NCBI RefSeq assembly: GCF_027947535.2
Contig: NZ_JAAGKO020000021.1
Coordinates: forward strand, 62,001-126,000
From: Streptantibioticus silvisoli
Lineage (GTDB): Bacteria; Actinomycetota; Actinomycetes; Streptomycetales; Streptomycetaceae
Direction: 5' to 3'
Length of the DNA stretch: 64,000 nucleotides
Below, in pieces: positions 53,045 to 60,915 of the stretch; position 1 is the first letter of the stretch; each line of letters starts with the position of its first letter. The notes below the pieces were generated by a model, which worked only from the letters and a program-made list of their open reading frames with translations, did not search any database and was not told the origin of the DNA. The position numbers and the translations under genes were made by a program.

Positions 53045-54703
53045 GTGAGCGTACGTCCCAGTGACCTGGTCGCGGATTCCTACGTGAGCGGCACCGGTGA
53101 CACGCCGCTGCTCGGGGACACCATCGGCGTCAACCTGGCGCGGGCCGTCGCCGCCTACCCGGACCGCGAGGCGCTGGTGGACGTGCCCAGCGGACGGCGG
53201 TGGACGTACGCGCAGTTCGGCCGGGCGGTCGACGAGGTGGCCCGGGCGCTGATCGCGCAGCGGGTCGGCCGGGGCGACCGGGTCGGCATCTGGGCGGTCA
53301 ACTGCCCGGAGTGGGTGCTGGTGCAGTACGCCACCGCCCGGATCGGCGCGATCCTGGTGACCATCAACCCGGCCTACCGGGTGCACGAACTGGCGTACGT
53401 GCTGCGGCAGGCCGGCATCGAGGTGCTCATCGCCTCCACCGAGTACCGCACCAGCGACTACCGGGCGATGGCGCAGGCGGTGCGTGCCGAGTGCCCGGGA
53501 CTGCGGCAGGTGGTGCACATCGGCGACCCGTCCTGGCAGGAGTTCGTCGCGGGCGCGGCCGGGGTGCCGCAGGACCGGCCGGGCACCGACGAGGCGGCGC
53601 TGTCGTGCGACGACGCGGTCAACATCCAGTACACCTCCGGCACCACCGGCTTCCCCAAGGGCGCCACGCTGTCGCACCACAACATCCTCAACAACGGTTA
53701 TTTTGTCGGGGAGTTGGTGGCCTACACCGAGCAGGACCGGATCTGCCTGCCGGTGCCGTTCTACCACTGCTTCGGGATGGTCATGGGCAACCTGGCCGCC
53801 ACCAGCCACGGCGCCTGCATGGTGATCCCGGCGCCGGTCTTCGACCCGGCCGCCACTCTGCGCGCCGTCCAGCAGGAACGCTGCACCTCGCTGTACGGGG
53901 TGCCCACGATGTTCATCGCCGAGCTGGACCTGCCGGACTTCGCCTCGTACGACATCTCCACGCTGCGCACCGGGATCATGGCCGGCTCGCCGTGCCCGGT
54001 GGAGGTCATGAAGCGGGTCGTCGCCGAGATGCACATGGCGGAGGTGGCGATCTGTTACGGCATGACCGAGACCTCGCCGGTCTCCACCCAGACCCGGCGC
54101 GACGACGACCTGGAACGGCGCACCGCCACCGTCGGCCGGGTGCTGCCGCACATCGAGGTCAAGGTCGTCGACCCGGCGACCGGGGTGACCGTGCCGCGCG
54201 GCGAGCCGGGGGAGCTGTGCACCCGCGGCTACTCCGTGATGCTCGGCTACTGGGACGAGCCGGAACGCACCGCGGAGGCCGTCGACGCCGGCCGCTGGAT
54301 GCACACCGGCGACCTGGCGGTCCTGCGCGAGGACGGCTACGTCACCATCGTCGGCCGCATCAAGGACATGATCATCCGGGGCGGGGAGAACGTCTACCCG
54401 CGGGAGGTCGAGGAGTTCCTGCACACCCACCCGAAGGTCGCCGACGTCCAGGTGGTCGGTGTGCCCGACGAGCGCTACGGCGAGGAGATCGTCGCCTGCG
54501 TCATCCCCCGCGACCCGGCCGACCCGCTGACCCTCCAGGAGCTGACCGCGTTCTGCCGCGGCCGGCTCGCCCACTTCAAGGTCCCGCACCGGCTGCGGGT
54601 GGTCGACGCCTTCCCGATGACGGTCAGCGGCAAGGTCCGCAAGGTCGAACTGCGGGAGGCGGCCGCCCGCGACACGCCGGACGGCGGCGACGGGCGGGGC
54701 TGA
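53045..54703 (+). CDS. AMP-binding acyl-CoA synthetase (FadD-like)
   Basis: A 552-aa adenylate-forming ligase. A3 motif [17 protein letters not shown]5 YGMTETSP, A7 [13 protein letters not shown]8 [21 protein letters not shown] and A10 TVSGKVRK (catalytic Lys) are all present. Close in pattern to medium/long-chain fatty-acyl-CoA synthetases that end in [12 protein letters not shown]. The GTG at 53045 has AGGAGG upstream; longer frame to the left crosses the divergent regulator and is not coding. The likely regulator is the divergent LuxR/GAF protein. Confidence 0.92.
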   Translation: MSVRPSDLVADSYVSGTGDTPLLGDTIGVNLARAVAAYPDREALVDVPSGRRWTYAQFGRAVDEVARALIAQRVGRGDRVGIWAVNCPEWVLVQYATARIGAILVTINPAYRVHELAYVLRQAGIEVLIASTEYRTSDYRAMAQAVRAECPGLRQVVHIGDPSWQEFVAGAAGVPQDRPGTDEAALSCDDAVNIQYTSGTTGFPKGATLSHHNILNNGYFVGELVAYTEQDRICLPVPFYHCFGMVMGNLAATSHGACMVIPAPVFDPAATLRAVQQERCTSLYGVPTMFIAELDLPDFASYDISTLRTGIMAGSPCPVEVMKRVVAEMHMAEVAICYGMTETSPVSTQTRRDDDLERRTATVGRVLPHIEVKVVDPATGVTVPRGEPGELCTRGYSVMLGYWDEPERTAEAVDAGRWMHTGDLAVLREDGYVTIVGRIKDMIIRGGENVYPREVEEFLHTHPKVADVQVVGVPDERYGEEIVACVIPRDPADPLTLQELTAFCRGRLAHFKVPHRLRVVDAFPMTVSGKVRKVELREAAARDTPDGGDGRG

Positions 54704-54710
54704 CCGCGGA

Positions 54711-54914
54711 TCAGGGCTTGTCGGGCGCCGGCTTGCCCGGGGCGGGCCGCGCCGACGCCGACGCCGACGCGCTGGGACGCGCGCCGGGATGCTTGGCGTC
54801 GCCGGAGCCGTTGGCATGGCCGTAGGCCCACAGGGCGGCCAGCACCAGAAGAACCATGAACCACGGTGAGTTCTTCCTGGTCTTCCAGTATTCGCCGCGC
54901 CACACTTTCGCCAC
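54711..54914 (-). CDS. Small single-pass membrane protein
   Basis: A 67-aa protein. VAKVWRGEYWKTRKNSPWF precedes one membrane helix (MVLLVLAALWAYGHANG), then a short Lys/Pro/Ser/Ala tail with an SASASASA repeat and PAPGKPAPDKP. Basic residues before the helix suggest N-terminus inside. The GTG at 54914 has GGGGAG about 10 bases upstream; longer frame to 55028 has no good start. It converges on the acyl-CoA synthetase gene with 7 bases between. Function unknown. Confidence 0.65.
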   Translation of the reverse strand: MAKVWRGEYWKTRKNSPWFMVLLVLAALWAYGHANGSGDAKHPGARPSASASASARPAPGKPAPDKP

Positions 54915-55319
54915 GGTACGTTCGCTCCCCAGATCCGGGGCCACCGAAACCGGCGGTGGCCGTTCCCGTCCAGCACACCACCCCCGCCCGCCGCACGTCA
55001 GCGGCGCATACCGCGCGCACCGGCGCACAGCTCAACGCGCCGGCGCGGGCGGTGGGTCGGTAGCCGGCACCCGCCGCCGGCCGCCGCACCCGCCGCCGGC
55101 TACCCGCCACCGGCCACCGGCGCCGCCGGCCGGCTCGGCGCGCGCCCGGCAGGCCGCCGCACCGCGAACACGCCCGCCGGCCACCGCACCGGTGAGCCCG
55201 CGCCGCGCCCGCGCCCGGCCGCACCCCACCCCCGTCCAGGGGTGGTGAGCCGCCCGGCCTGGCGTCACGATGTGACCGGGACCGCGTTCGACCGGGACCG
55301 CGTTCGACGAGGAGGGCAC
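54915..55319. other. Gene-free region with inverted repeat, upstream of second acyl-CoA synthetase
   Basis: 405 bases with no gene. GGTAGCCGGC (55059-55068) and GCCGGCTACC (55095-55104) are a perfect 10-bp inverted repeat around CACCCGCCGCCGG direct repeats. The rest to 55240 is CCGGC/CCGCC low complexity. The 16-bp tandem duplication lies at 55274-55305. Confidence 0.5.
55274..55305. repeat. Perfect 16-bp tandem duplication
   Basis: GACCGGGACCGCGTTC occurs twice without gap (55274-55289, 55290-55305), directly before the GAGGAGGG ribosome-binding site of the next gene. A TGTGACC precedes it. Confidence 0.9.
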
Positions 55320-56999
55320 ATGGCCGACAGCGCCGCGACCGAGGAGTTCCGGGCCGCCCGGGACTTCCTGCTGGCACACCGCGAGGACCAGGCAGCGGCG
55401 GCGGCGGGCTTCCGCTGGCCGCGTCCGGAGCACTTCAACTGGGCGCTCGACTGGTTCGACGCGATCGCCGACCGCACCGACCGCACCGCGCTGTGGATCG
55501 TGGAGGAGGACGGCACCGAGTCCCGCCAGACCTTCGCCGAGCTGCGCGACCGCTCCAACCAGGTCGCCAACTGGCTGCGTTCGCTGGGCGTGCGGGCCGG
55601 GGACCGCATCGTCGTCATGCTCGGCAACCAGGCCGAGCTGTGGGAGACCGCGCTCGCCGCGATGAAGCTGCGCGCCGTCGTCATCCCCGCCACGCCGCTG
55701 CTCGGCCCCGCCGACCTCACCGACCGCGTCGAACGCGGCGGCGCCTCCCATGTCGTCGTCCGGGCCGGCGACACCGCCAAGTTCGACGACGTGCCCGGTC
55801 ACTACACGCGCGTCGCGGTCGGCGGCGCCCCGGACGGCTGGCTGGACTACGCGGCGGCCGCGGACGCCGGCACCGCCTTCACCCCCGACGGGCCCACCCG
55901 GGCCGGCGACACCTTGATGCTGTACTTCACCTCCGGCACCACCGCGCTGCCCAAGCTCGTCGAGCACAGCCACATCTCCTACCCGGTCGGCCACCTGACG
56001 ACCATGTACTGGATCGGGCTGCGGCCCGGCGACACGCACTGCAACATCTCCTCGCCCGGCTGGGCCAAGCACGCGTGGAGCAGCCTGTTCGCCCCGTGGA
56101 ACGCCGAGGCCACCGTCTTCGTGCACAACTACACGCGGTTCGACGCCGGCCGTCTGATGGCGCAGATGGACCGGGCCGGCGTCACCAGCTTCTGCGCGCC
56201 GCCCACCGTCTGGCGGATGCTCATCCAGGCCGACCTGACCGCGCTGCGCACCCGCCCGCGCGAGGTCGTCGCGGCCGGCGAACCGCTCAACCCGGAGGTC
56301 ATCGAGCACGTCCGCCGGGTGTGGGGGCTGACCATCCGCGACGGCTTCGGCCAGACCGAGACCACCGTCCAGATCGGCAACGCCCCCGGCCAGCACCTCA
56401 AGCCCGGCTCGATGGGCCGCCCGCTGCCGGGCTACCGGATCGCCCTGGTCGACCCGGTCACCGGTGAGCCGGGCGAGGAGGGCGAGATCTGCCTCGACCT
56501 GCGCCAGGAGCGCCCGGTCGGCCTGATGACCGGTTACGCGGGCGACCCGGAACGCACCGAGGCGGCCACCGCCGGCGGCTACTACCGCACCGGCGACATC
56601 GGCTCCCGCGACGCCGACGGCTACGTGACCTACGTCGGCCGCTCCGACGACGTGTTCAAGGCCAGCGACTACAAGATCAGCCCGTTCGAGCTGGAGAGCG
56701 CCCTGCTGGAGCACGAGGCGGTCGCCGAGGCCGCCGTGGTGCCCTCTCCCGACCCGGTACGGCTGGCGGTGCCCAAGGCGTACGTGGTGCTGGCCCGCGG
56801 CTGGCAGCCGGACGCGGCCACCGCCAAGGCGCTCTTCGAGCACTCCCGCGCGGTCCTGGCACCGTACAAGCGGGTCAGGGTGCTGGAGTTCGCGGAGCTG
56901 CCCAAGACCGTCTCCGGCAAGATCCGCCGCGTCGACCTGCGCGAACGCACCGCGAACGGCTCCGACGGCGTCGAGTTCCGCGAGGCCGACCTGCGCTGA
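55320..56999 (+). CDS. AMP-binding acyl-CoA synthetase (ACSM/MACS-like)
   Basis: A 559-aa adenylate-forming enzyme of the medium-chain acyl-CoA synthetase type: HFNWALDWFDAIADRTDRTAL near the N-terminus, A3 YFTSGTTALPKLVEHSH, A5 GFGQTETT, A7 YYRTGDIGSRDADGY, A8 GRSDDVFKASDYKISPFELES and A10 KTVSGKIRR. The A3 loop has L-P-K-L-V in place of the usual P-K-G, which is usual for this subclass. Substrate probably a short or medium-chain acid. The ATG follows GAGGAGGG. It does not overlap neighbours. Confidence 0.9.
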   Translation: MADSAATEEFRAARDFLLAHREDQAAAAAGFRWPRPEHFNWALDWFDAIADRTDRTALWIVEEDGTESRQTFAELRDRSNQVANWLRSLGVRAGDRIVVMLGNQAELWETALAAMKLRAVVIPATPLLGPADLTDRVERGGASHVVVRAGDTAKFDDVPGHYTRVAVGGAPDGWLDYAAAADAGTAFTPDGPTRAGDTLMLYFTSGTTALPKLVEHSHISYPVGHLTTMYWIGLRPGDTHCNISSPGWAKHAWSSLFAPWNAEATVFVHNYTRFDAGRLMAQMDRAGVTSFCAPPTVWRMLIQADLTALRTRPREVVAAGEPLNPEVIEHVRRVWGLTIRDGFGQTETTVQIGNAPGQHLKPGSMGRPLPGYRIALVDPVTGEPGEEGEICLDLRQERPVGLMTGYAGDPERTEAATAGGYYRTGDIGSRDADGYVTYVGRSDDVFKASDYKISPFELESALLEHEAVAEAAVVPSPDPVRLAVPKAYVVLARGWQPDAATAKALFEHSRAVLAPYKRVRVLEFAELPKTVSGKIRRVDLRERTANGSDGVEFREADLR

Positions 57000-57033
57000 A
57001 CGAACGGCGCCCGACGCGCTGCCGGGGGTGCCG

Positions 57034-57093
57034 GGGCTGCCGGGGTTCCTAGGGCTGCCGGGGTTCTGAGGGCTCCGAGGGCTGCCGGGGTTC
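57034..57093. repeat. Three copies of GGGCTGCCGGGGTTC
   Basis: Perfect 15-bp copies at 57034-57048, 57052-57066 and 57079-57093, with a fourth degenerate copy before (from 57020). They lie in the 132-base gap between two convergent genes and give no hairpin of note. Confidence 0.9.
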
Positions 57094-57131
57094 CGGGCGC
57101 CCGGCCGTACTCGGCGGCGCCCCGCCCGGGC

Positions 57132-57908
57132 TCAGTGGCCGCCGGCCGGCGGTGCGGTGCGGATCAGCCGGTCGGCCGCCGCGTTGACCGGCCGCGGCGT
57201 GCCGGTGAGGTCCAGGGCGAACAGCGGCACCTGGAGCCGCCCGGCGCCCTCCTGGGCGTCCGGCCGGTAGCCGGCCAGTGAGAAGAACGCGCCCACCGCG
57301 TTCTCGTGCAGGCAGGCCAGCCATAACGTCTCCACGTCGCGCAGCCGGGCCGAACTGGTCGAGTGGTCGACCCGGGCCAGTACCCCGGTGCCGCGCACGT
57401 CCACCCCGGACACCGGCCGGTCCCGGTCCTGGGCGACCCCGGAGAACCCCAGCCAGCGCAGGTACGCCGCCGCGGCCGTGACCGCGTCCTGGCCGGTGCG
57501 GATCGTCACCGGTACGAACACCGGCCGCCGCACCGCGCGCGGCACACCGGCGGAGGGCACACCGCCGGGCGGCGGGTCCGCCGCCGGTAACGAGCCCTGG
57601 GGGACGCCGGCCCCCGCCGCCGTGCCCTGCGGCGTGATGCCCACGGCGCCCAGGTTCACCGCCGGGCGGATCACCACCCCGCAGGCGCAGCCCACCTCCG
57701 GGCGCGGCCAGTCGTCGGTGCGGCCGCACGCGCCGCAGCGCAGCTTGACCCACGAGTCCTTCCAGGTCCGCTGGCGCACGTGGGTGGCGACGCCGCCCGG
57801 CAGCACCGGTACGGTCAGCGGCTGACCGCAGGCACAGGGGAACGTCGCGGGCGTGTAGGCGTGCTCGCGGCGGCAGGACGGACAACGCACGGGCACACAG
57901 TCGGCCAT
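57132..57908 (-). CDS. Zinc-ribbon protein with restriction-endonuclease-like (Mrr-type) domain, two TTA codons
   Basis: A 258-aa protein. Two zinc ribbons lie at the N-terminus (CPSC with CAC; CGAC with CAC, residues about 9-75). A Pro/Gly/Ala linker follows to about residue 135. The rest (TAAAAYLRWLGFSGVAQDRD, GVDVRGTGVLARVDHSTSSA, then VETLWLACLHENAVGAFFSL) has the helix, G-x-D strand, hairpin and helix order of Mrr-like nucleases, but the usual E/Q-x-K is R-x-D, so activity is doubtful. Leu107 and Leu195 use TTA codons (57588-57590, 57324-57326). The ATG at 57908 has GGAG 7 bases upstream. The domain call is tentative. Confidence 0.6.
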   Translation of the reverse strand: MADCVPVRCPSCRREHAYTPATFPCACGQPLTVPVLPGGVATHVRQRTWKDSWVKLRCGACGRTDDWPRPEVGCACGVVIRPAVNLGAVGITPQGTAAGAGVPQGSLPAADPPPGGVPSAGVPRAVRRPVFVPVTIRTGQDAVTAAAAYLRWLGFSGVAQDRDRPVSGVDVRGTGVLARVDHSTSSARLRDVETLWLACLHENAVGAFFSLAGYRPDAQEGAGRLQVPLFALDLTGTPRPVNAAADRLIRTAPPAGGH

Positions 57909-58286
57909 GGCAGGACTCCATGCGGTGGGTCGGACCGTTGGGACGCTCCGGGTGATGTCCATGGTCGCACCAGCTACCCGTGCATGGCGCGGAATACGCG
58001 CCGCCGCTTAACCCACGCTCGCCACGCAGGAGTTGGGCACGTCGAGCGCCGGGCAGGCCCACGCCCGGGAGACGTTGGCGTTCCGTCGGCGCAACGCCAT
58101 TACCCCGCACAGTAGTTGACGTTCAGTCAGGCTTACCGCCGGGGTGCCGGTACGGTCGCGTACCCGCCCGTACGGGTCGCGCCCGCCCGCCGGCCGTGCG
58201 CCGCGCCGGGGCCGCCGCTGGCCCCGGACGCCGTCGTGGTCGCATCATCACCCGGGAGACGACACGGCCCGAGCCGGGAGACAGCC
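57909..58286. other. Divergent intergenic region upstream of the urate locus
   Basis: 378 bases without a gene, less GC-rich around 57960-58130. TTGACG at about 58117 could be a -35 element for the forward unit, but no good -10 follows at the right distance. Confidence 0.4.
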
Positions 58287-58544
58287 ATGCGCCTGAGGGT
58301 GGAGTTCACCACCGAACCGTTCGACCTCGACCACACGCCGCCGCACGCGGTGGCGGCCCGGGAGGAGATGGCCGGCGCCGCCCTCGGCCCGGTCGACGTC
58401 GGCCCGTTCGGGACCACCGCCGAAGGGGCCGCCCCCGGCATGCTGGACGCCGTCGACCGGATGCTGCGGCGCGCCCTGGCCGCCGGTGCCACCCGGGTCT
58501 CCGTCCAGATCGGCGTGCTGCCCGAGCCGCAGGACCGGCCGTGA
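58287..58544 (+). CDS. Small MTH1187/YkoF-superfamily-like (thiamine-binding-type) protein
   Basis: An 85-aa protein. LRVEFTTEPF begins a ferredoxin-like beta-alpha-beta fold; VDVGPFGTTAEG and MLDAVDRMLRRALAAGATRVSVQIGVL match the pattern of the MTH1187/YkoF superfamily, some members of which bind thiamine. Assignment is by pattern only. GGGAGA precedes the ATG. The stop overlaps the GTG of the next gene (GTGA), so the two are translated together. Confidence 0.6.
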   Translation: MRLRVEFTTEPFDLDHTPPHAVAAREEMAGAALGPVDVGPFGTTAEGAAPGMLDAVDRMLRRALAAGATRVSVQIGVLPEPQDRP

Positions 58545-58921
58545 GCGCCACCGGCGGCGCCGCGGAGTTCGCCGACGCCGTCCGCCCGCTGGCCGACGCG
58601 CTCGGCGGTACCCTGCTGCCGCCCGGCCAGGCCGCCCCCGGCGACATCGTGCTCGACTGGCGGGGCGAACCCGCCGTCGCCGTCCGGCTGCCGCACCTGG
58701 CCCGCACCCTCGACCACCTGCTCGCCGACCTCACCCGCCGCCACGGCCGCCCGCTGGCCGACCTCGACCGCCGCGCCAAGCAGGCCGTCGTACGCCAGAT
58801 GGAGGAACGCGGCGCCTTCGCGGTACGCCACGGCGTGGAGACCGTCGCCGCAGCCCTGGGCGTCAGCCGCTTCACCGTCTACAACTACCTGCACCGCGAA
58901 CGCGGCCCGGCCGACGGCTGA
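58541..58921 (+). CDS. Small DauR-type helix-turn-helix protein
   Basis: A 126-aa protein. The C-terminal 45 residues (KQAVVRQMEERGAFAVRHGV, ETVAAALGVSRFTVYNYLHRER) are a DauR/HTH_22-type DNA-binding domain. The N-terminal 80 residues are shorter than the PAS-like YheO domain of full DauR proteins and are of unknown fold. It probably regulates the urate genes that start 130 bases downstream; the palindrome at 58965-58979 is a candidate site. GTG start overlaps the previous stop codon. Confidence 0.75.
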   Translation: MSATGGAAEFADAVRPLADALGGTLLPPGQAAPGDIVLDWRGEPAVAVRLPHLARTLDHLLADLTRRHGRPLADLDRRAKQAVVRQMEERGAFAVRHGVETVAAALGVSRFTVYNYLHRERGPADG

Positions 58922-58964
58922 CCCGCCGCCGCGCGCGCCCCGGCGGTGCGCCGACCCGCGCAAT

Positions 58965-58979
58965 TCAACAGACTGTTGA
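58965..58979. promoter_or_regulatory. Palindromic operator overlapping the promoter of the urate operon
   Basis: TCAACAG-A-CTGTTGA is a perfect 7-bp inverted repeat. It covers the -35-like TTGACG (58976-58981); 17 bases downstream is CAAGCT as a weak -10. It lies 72 bases before the uraD start codon. Confidence 0.6.
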
Positions 58980-59051
58980 CGGAACGCGGACGACCCCGCA
59001 AGCTGTCCGGCAAGCCCGGTCCCGCAGGACGACCCGTGCCCCGGAGGCCCC

Positions 59052-59588
59052 ATGCCCGCAGCGCCCCCCGCGGGGCTCGCCCGCCTCAACGCCGCCGACG
59101 ACCGGCGCGCCGCCGACCTGCTGCACGAGGTCTGCGCCGCCCGCTCCTGGGCGCGCGCGGTCCTGGCGGGCCGTCCCTACGCCGCCCCGGAGGCGCTGTA
59201 CACCGCCTCCGACGCGGCCACCGCCGCGCTGGACGACGCCGGACTCGACGAGGCGATGGCCGGCCACCCCCCGATCGGCCGCCCCGAACCCGGCGACCCG
59301 GCCTCCGCCCGCGAGCAGCGCGGCATGGCCGGGGCCGACGCCGCGCTGCGGGCCCGGATGACCGACCTCAACCTCGCCTACCAGGAACGGTTCGGCCACG
59401 TCTTCCTCATCTGCGCCACCGGCCTGACCGCCCGCCAGCTGCACGACGCGGCCGCCGAACGCCTCACCCGCACTCCCCGGCAGGAACGCGCCACCGCCCG
59501 CGCCGAACTCGGCCGGATCAACCGCCTGCGGCTGGCCCGGCTCGTCGGGGCCCCCGCCACCCCCTCCCCGGAAGGAGGCCCCCGGTGA
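59052..59588 (+). CDS. uraD: 2-oxo-4-hydroxy-4-carboxy-5-ureidoimidazoline (OHCU) decarboxylase
   Basis: A 178-aa all-helical enzyme that forms S-allantoin from OHCU in urate breakdown. The catalytic His is in MAGHPPIG, the Glu in SAREQRGM, and the helix YQERFGHVFLICATGLTA is diagnostic. The ATG follows CGGAGG. Its stop overlaps the GTG of uraH. The last 10 residues before the stop encode the ribosome-binding site GGAAGGAGG of the next gene. Confidence 0.95.
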   Translation: MPAAPPAGLARLNAADDRRAADLLHEVCAARSWARAVLAGRPYAAPEALYTASDAATAALDDAGLDEAMAGHPPIGRPEPGDPASAREQRGMAGADAALRARMTDLNLAYQERFGHVFLICATGLTARQLHDAAAERLTRTPRQERATARAELGRINRLRLARLVGAPATPSPEGGPR

Positions 59589-59944
59589 CCCCGCAGGAGC
59601 ACCCGCCGGCCACCGTCTCCACCCACGTACTGGACACCTCCGCCGGCCGGCCCGCCCGCGGTGTCGCCGTCCGGCTGACGGTCCGGACCGGTGAGGCACC
59701 CGCCGTCCCGCACGCGCAGTCCGCCACCGACGACGACGGGCGCTGCACCGGCCTGCCGGCGCTGCCGCCCGGAGCCACCCACGCCACGCTGACGTTCGTG
59801 ACCGGCCCGTACCTGACGGCCGTCCACGGCACGCCGGCCTTCTTCCCGGAGGCCGCCGTCACCTTCGCGGTCGGCCCCGGGCAGCACTACCACGTACCGC
59901 TGCTGCTCAACCCGTTCGGCTACTCCGTATACCGAGGGAGCTAG
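59585..59944 (+). CDS. uraH: 5-hydroxyisourate hydrolase (transthyretin-like)
   Basis: A 119-aa transthyretin-related enzyme that hydrolyses 5-hydroxyisourate to OHCU. VSTHVLDTSAGRPARGV holds the first catalytic His, HYHVPLLLNPFGYSVYRGS closes the protein with the family's YRGS end. It starts with GTG overlapping the uraD stop codon, with AAGGAGG at good distance, and is followed 8 bases later by uricase. Confidence 0.96.
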   Translation: MTPQEHPPATVSTHVLDTSAGRPARGVAVRLTVRTGEAPAVPHAQSATDDDGRCTGLPALPPGATHATLTFVTGPYLTAVHGTPAFFPEAAVTFAVGPGQHYHVPLLLNPFGYSVYRGS

Positions 59945-59952
59945 CGACCGAC

Positions 59953-60834
59953 ATGACGACAGTCCTCGGCCACAACCAGTACGGCAAGGCGGAGACCCGC
60001 GTCGTGCGGATCACCCGCGACGGCGACACCCACCACGTCCGCGACCTCAACGTCTCCGTCGCGCTGTCCGGCGACCTCGACGACGTGCACTACCACGGCG
60101 ACAACACCAAGGTCCTCACCACCGACACCACCAAGAACACCGTCTACGCCTTCGCCCAGGACGGCGGCATCGCCTCCCCGGAGGAGTTCGCGCTGCGGCT
60201 GGCCCGGCACTTCACCGGCAGTCAGCCCGCCATCACCTCGGCCCGCATCCGGATCGAGGAGTACGGCTGGAGCCGCACCGGCGAGACCGGGCACTCCTTC
60301 GTGCGCGACGGCGGCGAGATCCGCACCGCGCAGATCCGGCTGGACGGCGCCGGGTGCGAGGTGGTCGCCGGGCTGCGCGGGCTGGTGGTGCTCAACTCCA
60401 CCGGCTCGGAGTTCCGGGGCTTCGTCAAGGACCCCTGGACCACGCTGCCGGAGTCCCGCGACCGGGTGCTGGCCACCGAGGTCGAGGCCCGCTGGCGGTA
60501 CGGCCGGCACGACGGCGACGGCGAACCGGACTGGGACGCGGTCCACCGCCGCTCGCGCGCCGCGCTGCTGGACGCCTTCGCCGACACCTACTCGTACTCC
60601 CTCCAGCAGACCCTGTACGCCATGGGCTCGCGCGTCGTCGACGCCGGCCCCGAGGTGGACGAGATACGGCTGTCGATGCCCAACAAGCACCACTTCCTGG
60701 TGGACCTCGCACCGTTCGGCGTGGCCAACCCCACCGACACCGGTGCCGTCTACTTCGCGGCCGACCGCCCGTACGGCCTGATCGAGGGCACCGTGCTGCG
60801 CGACGGCGCCCCGGCCCGGCTGCCCACCGACTGA
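59953..60834 (+). CDS. uox: Urate oxidase (uricase)
   Basis: A 293-aa cofactor-free oxidase that turns urate to 5-hydroxyisourate. The catalytic Lys and Thr are in NQYGKAETRVVRI and LTTDTTKNTVYAF; the substrate-binding Arg/Gln region and NKHHFLVDLAPFG (catalytic His) are present. Normal bacterial length, with no peroxisomal-type SKL end. It lies in an operon after uraD and uraH, 8 bases after the latter, and is followed 81 bases later by an amidohydrolase gene. Confidence 0.97.
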   Translation: MTTVLGHNQYGKAETRVVRITRDGDTHHVRDLNVSVALSGDLDDVHYHGDNTKVLTTDTTKNTVYAFAQDGGIASPEEFALRLARHFTGSQPAITSARIRIEEYGWSRTGETGHSFVRDGGEIRTAQIRLDGAGCEVVAGLRGLVVLNSTGSEFRGFVKDPWTTLPESRDRVLATEVEARWRYGRHDGDGEPDWDAVHRRSRAALLDAFADTYSYSLQQTLYAMGSRVVDAGPEVDEIRLSMPNKHHFLVDLAPFGVANPTDTGAVYFAADRPYGLIEGTVLRDGAPARLPTD

Positions 60835-60915
60835 CACCGCGCCGGCGCCCCGCGCCGGCCGGCACCCCCGACCCGAGCCCCGTTGAGCCACCCACGGAGA
60901 GGCGGCCCGGCCGCA

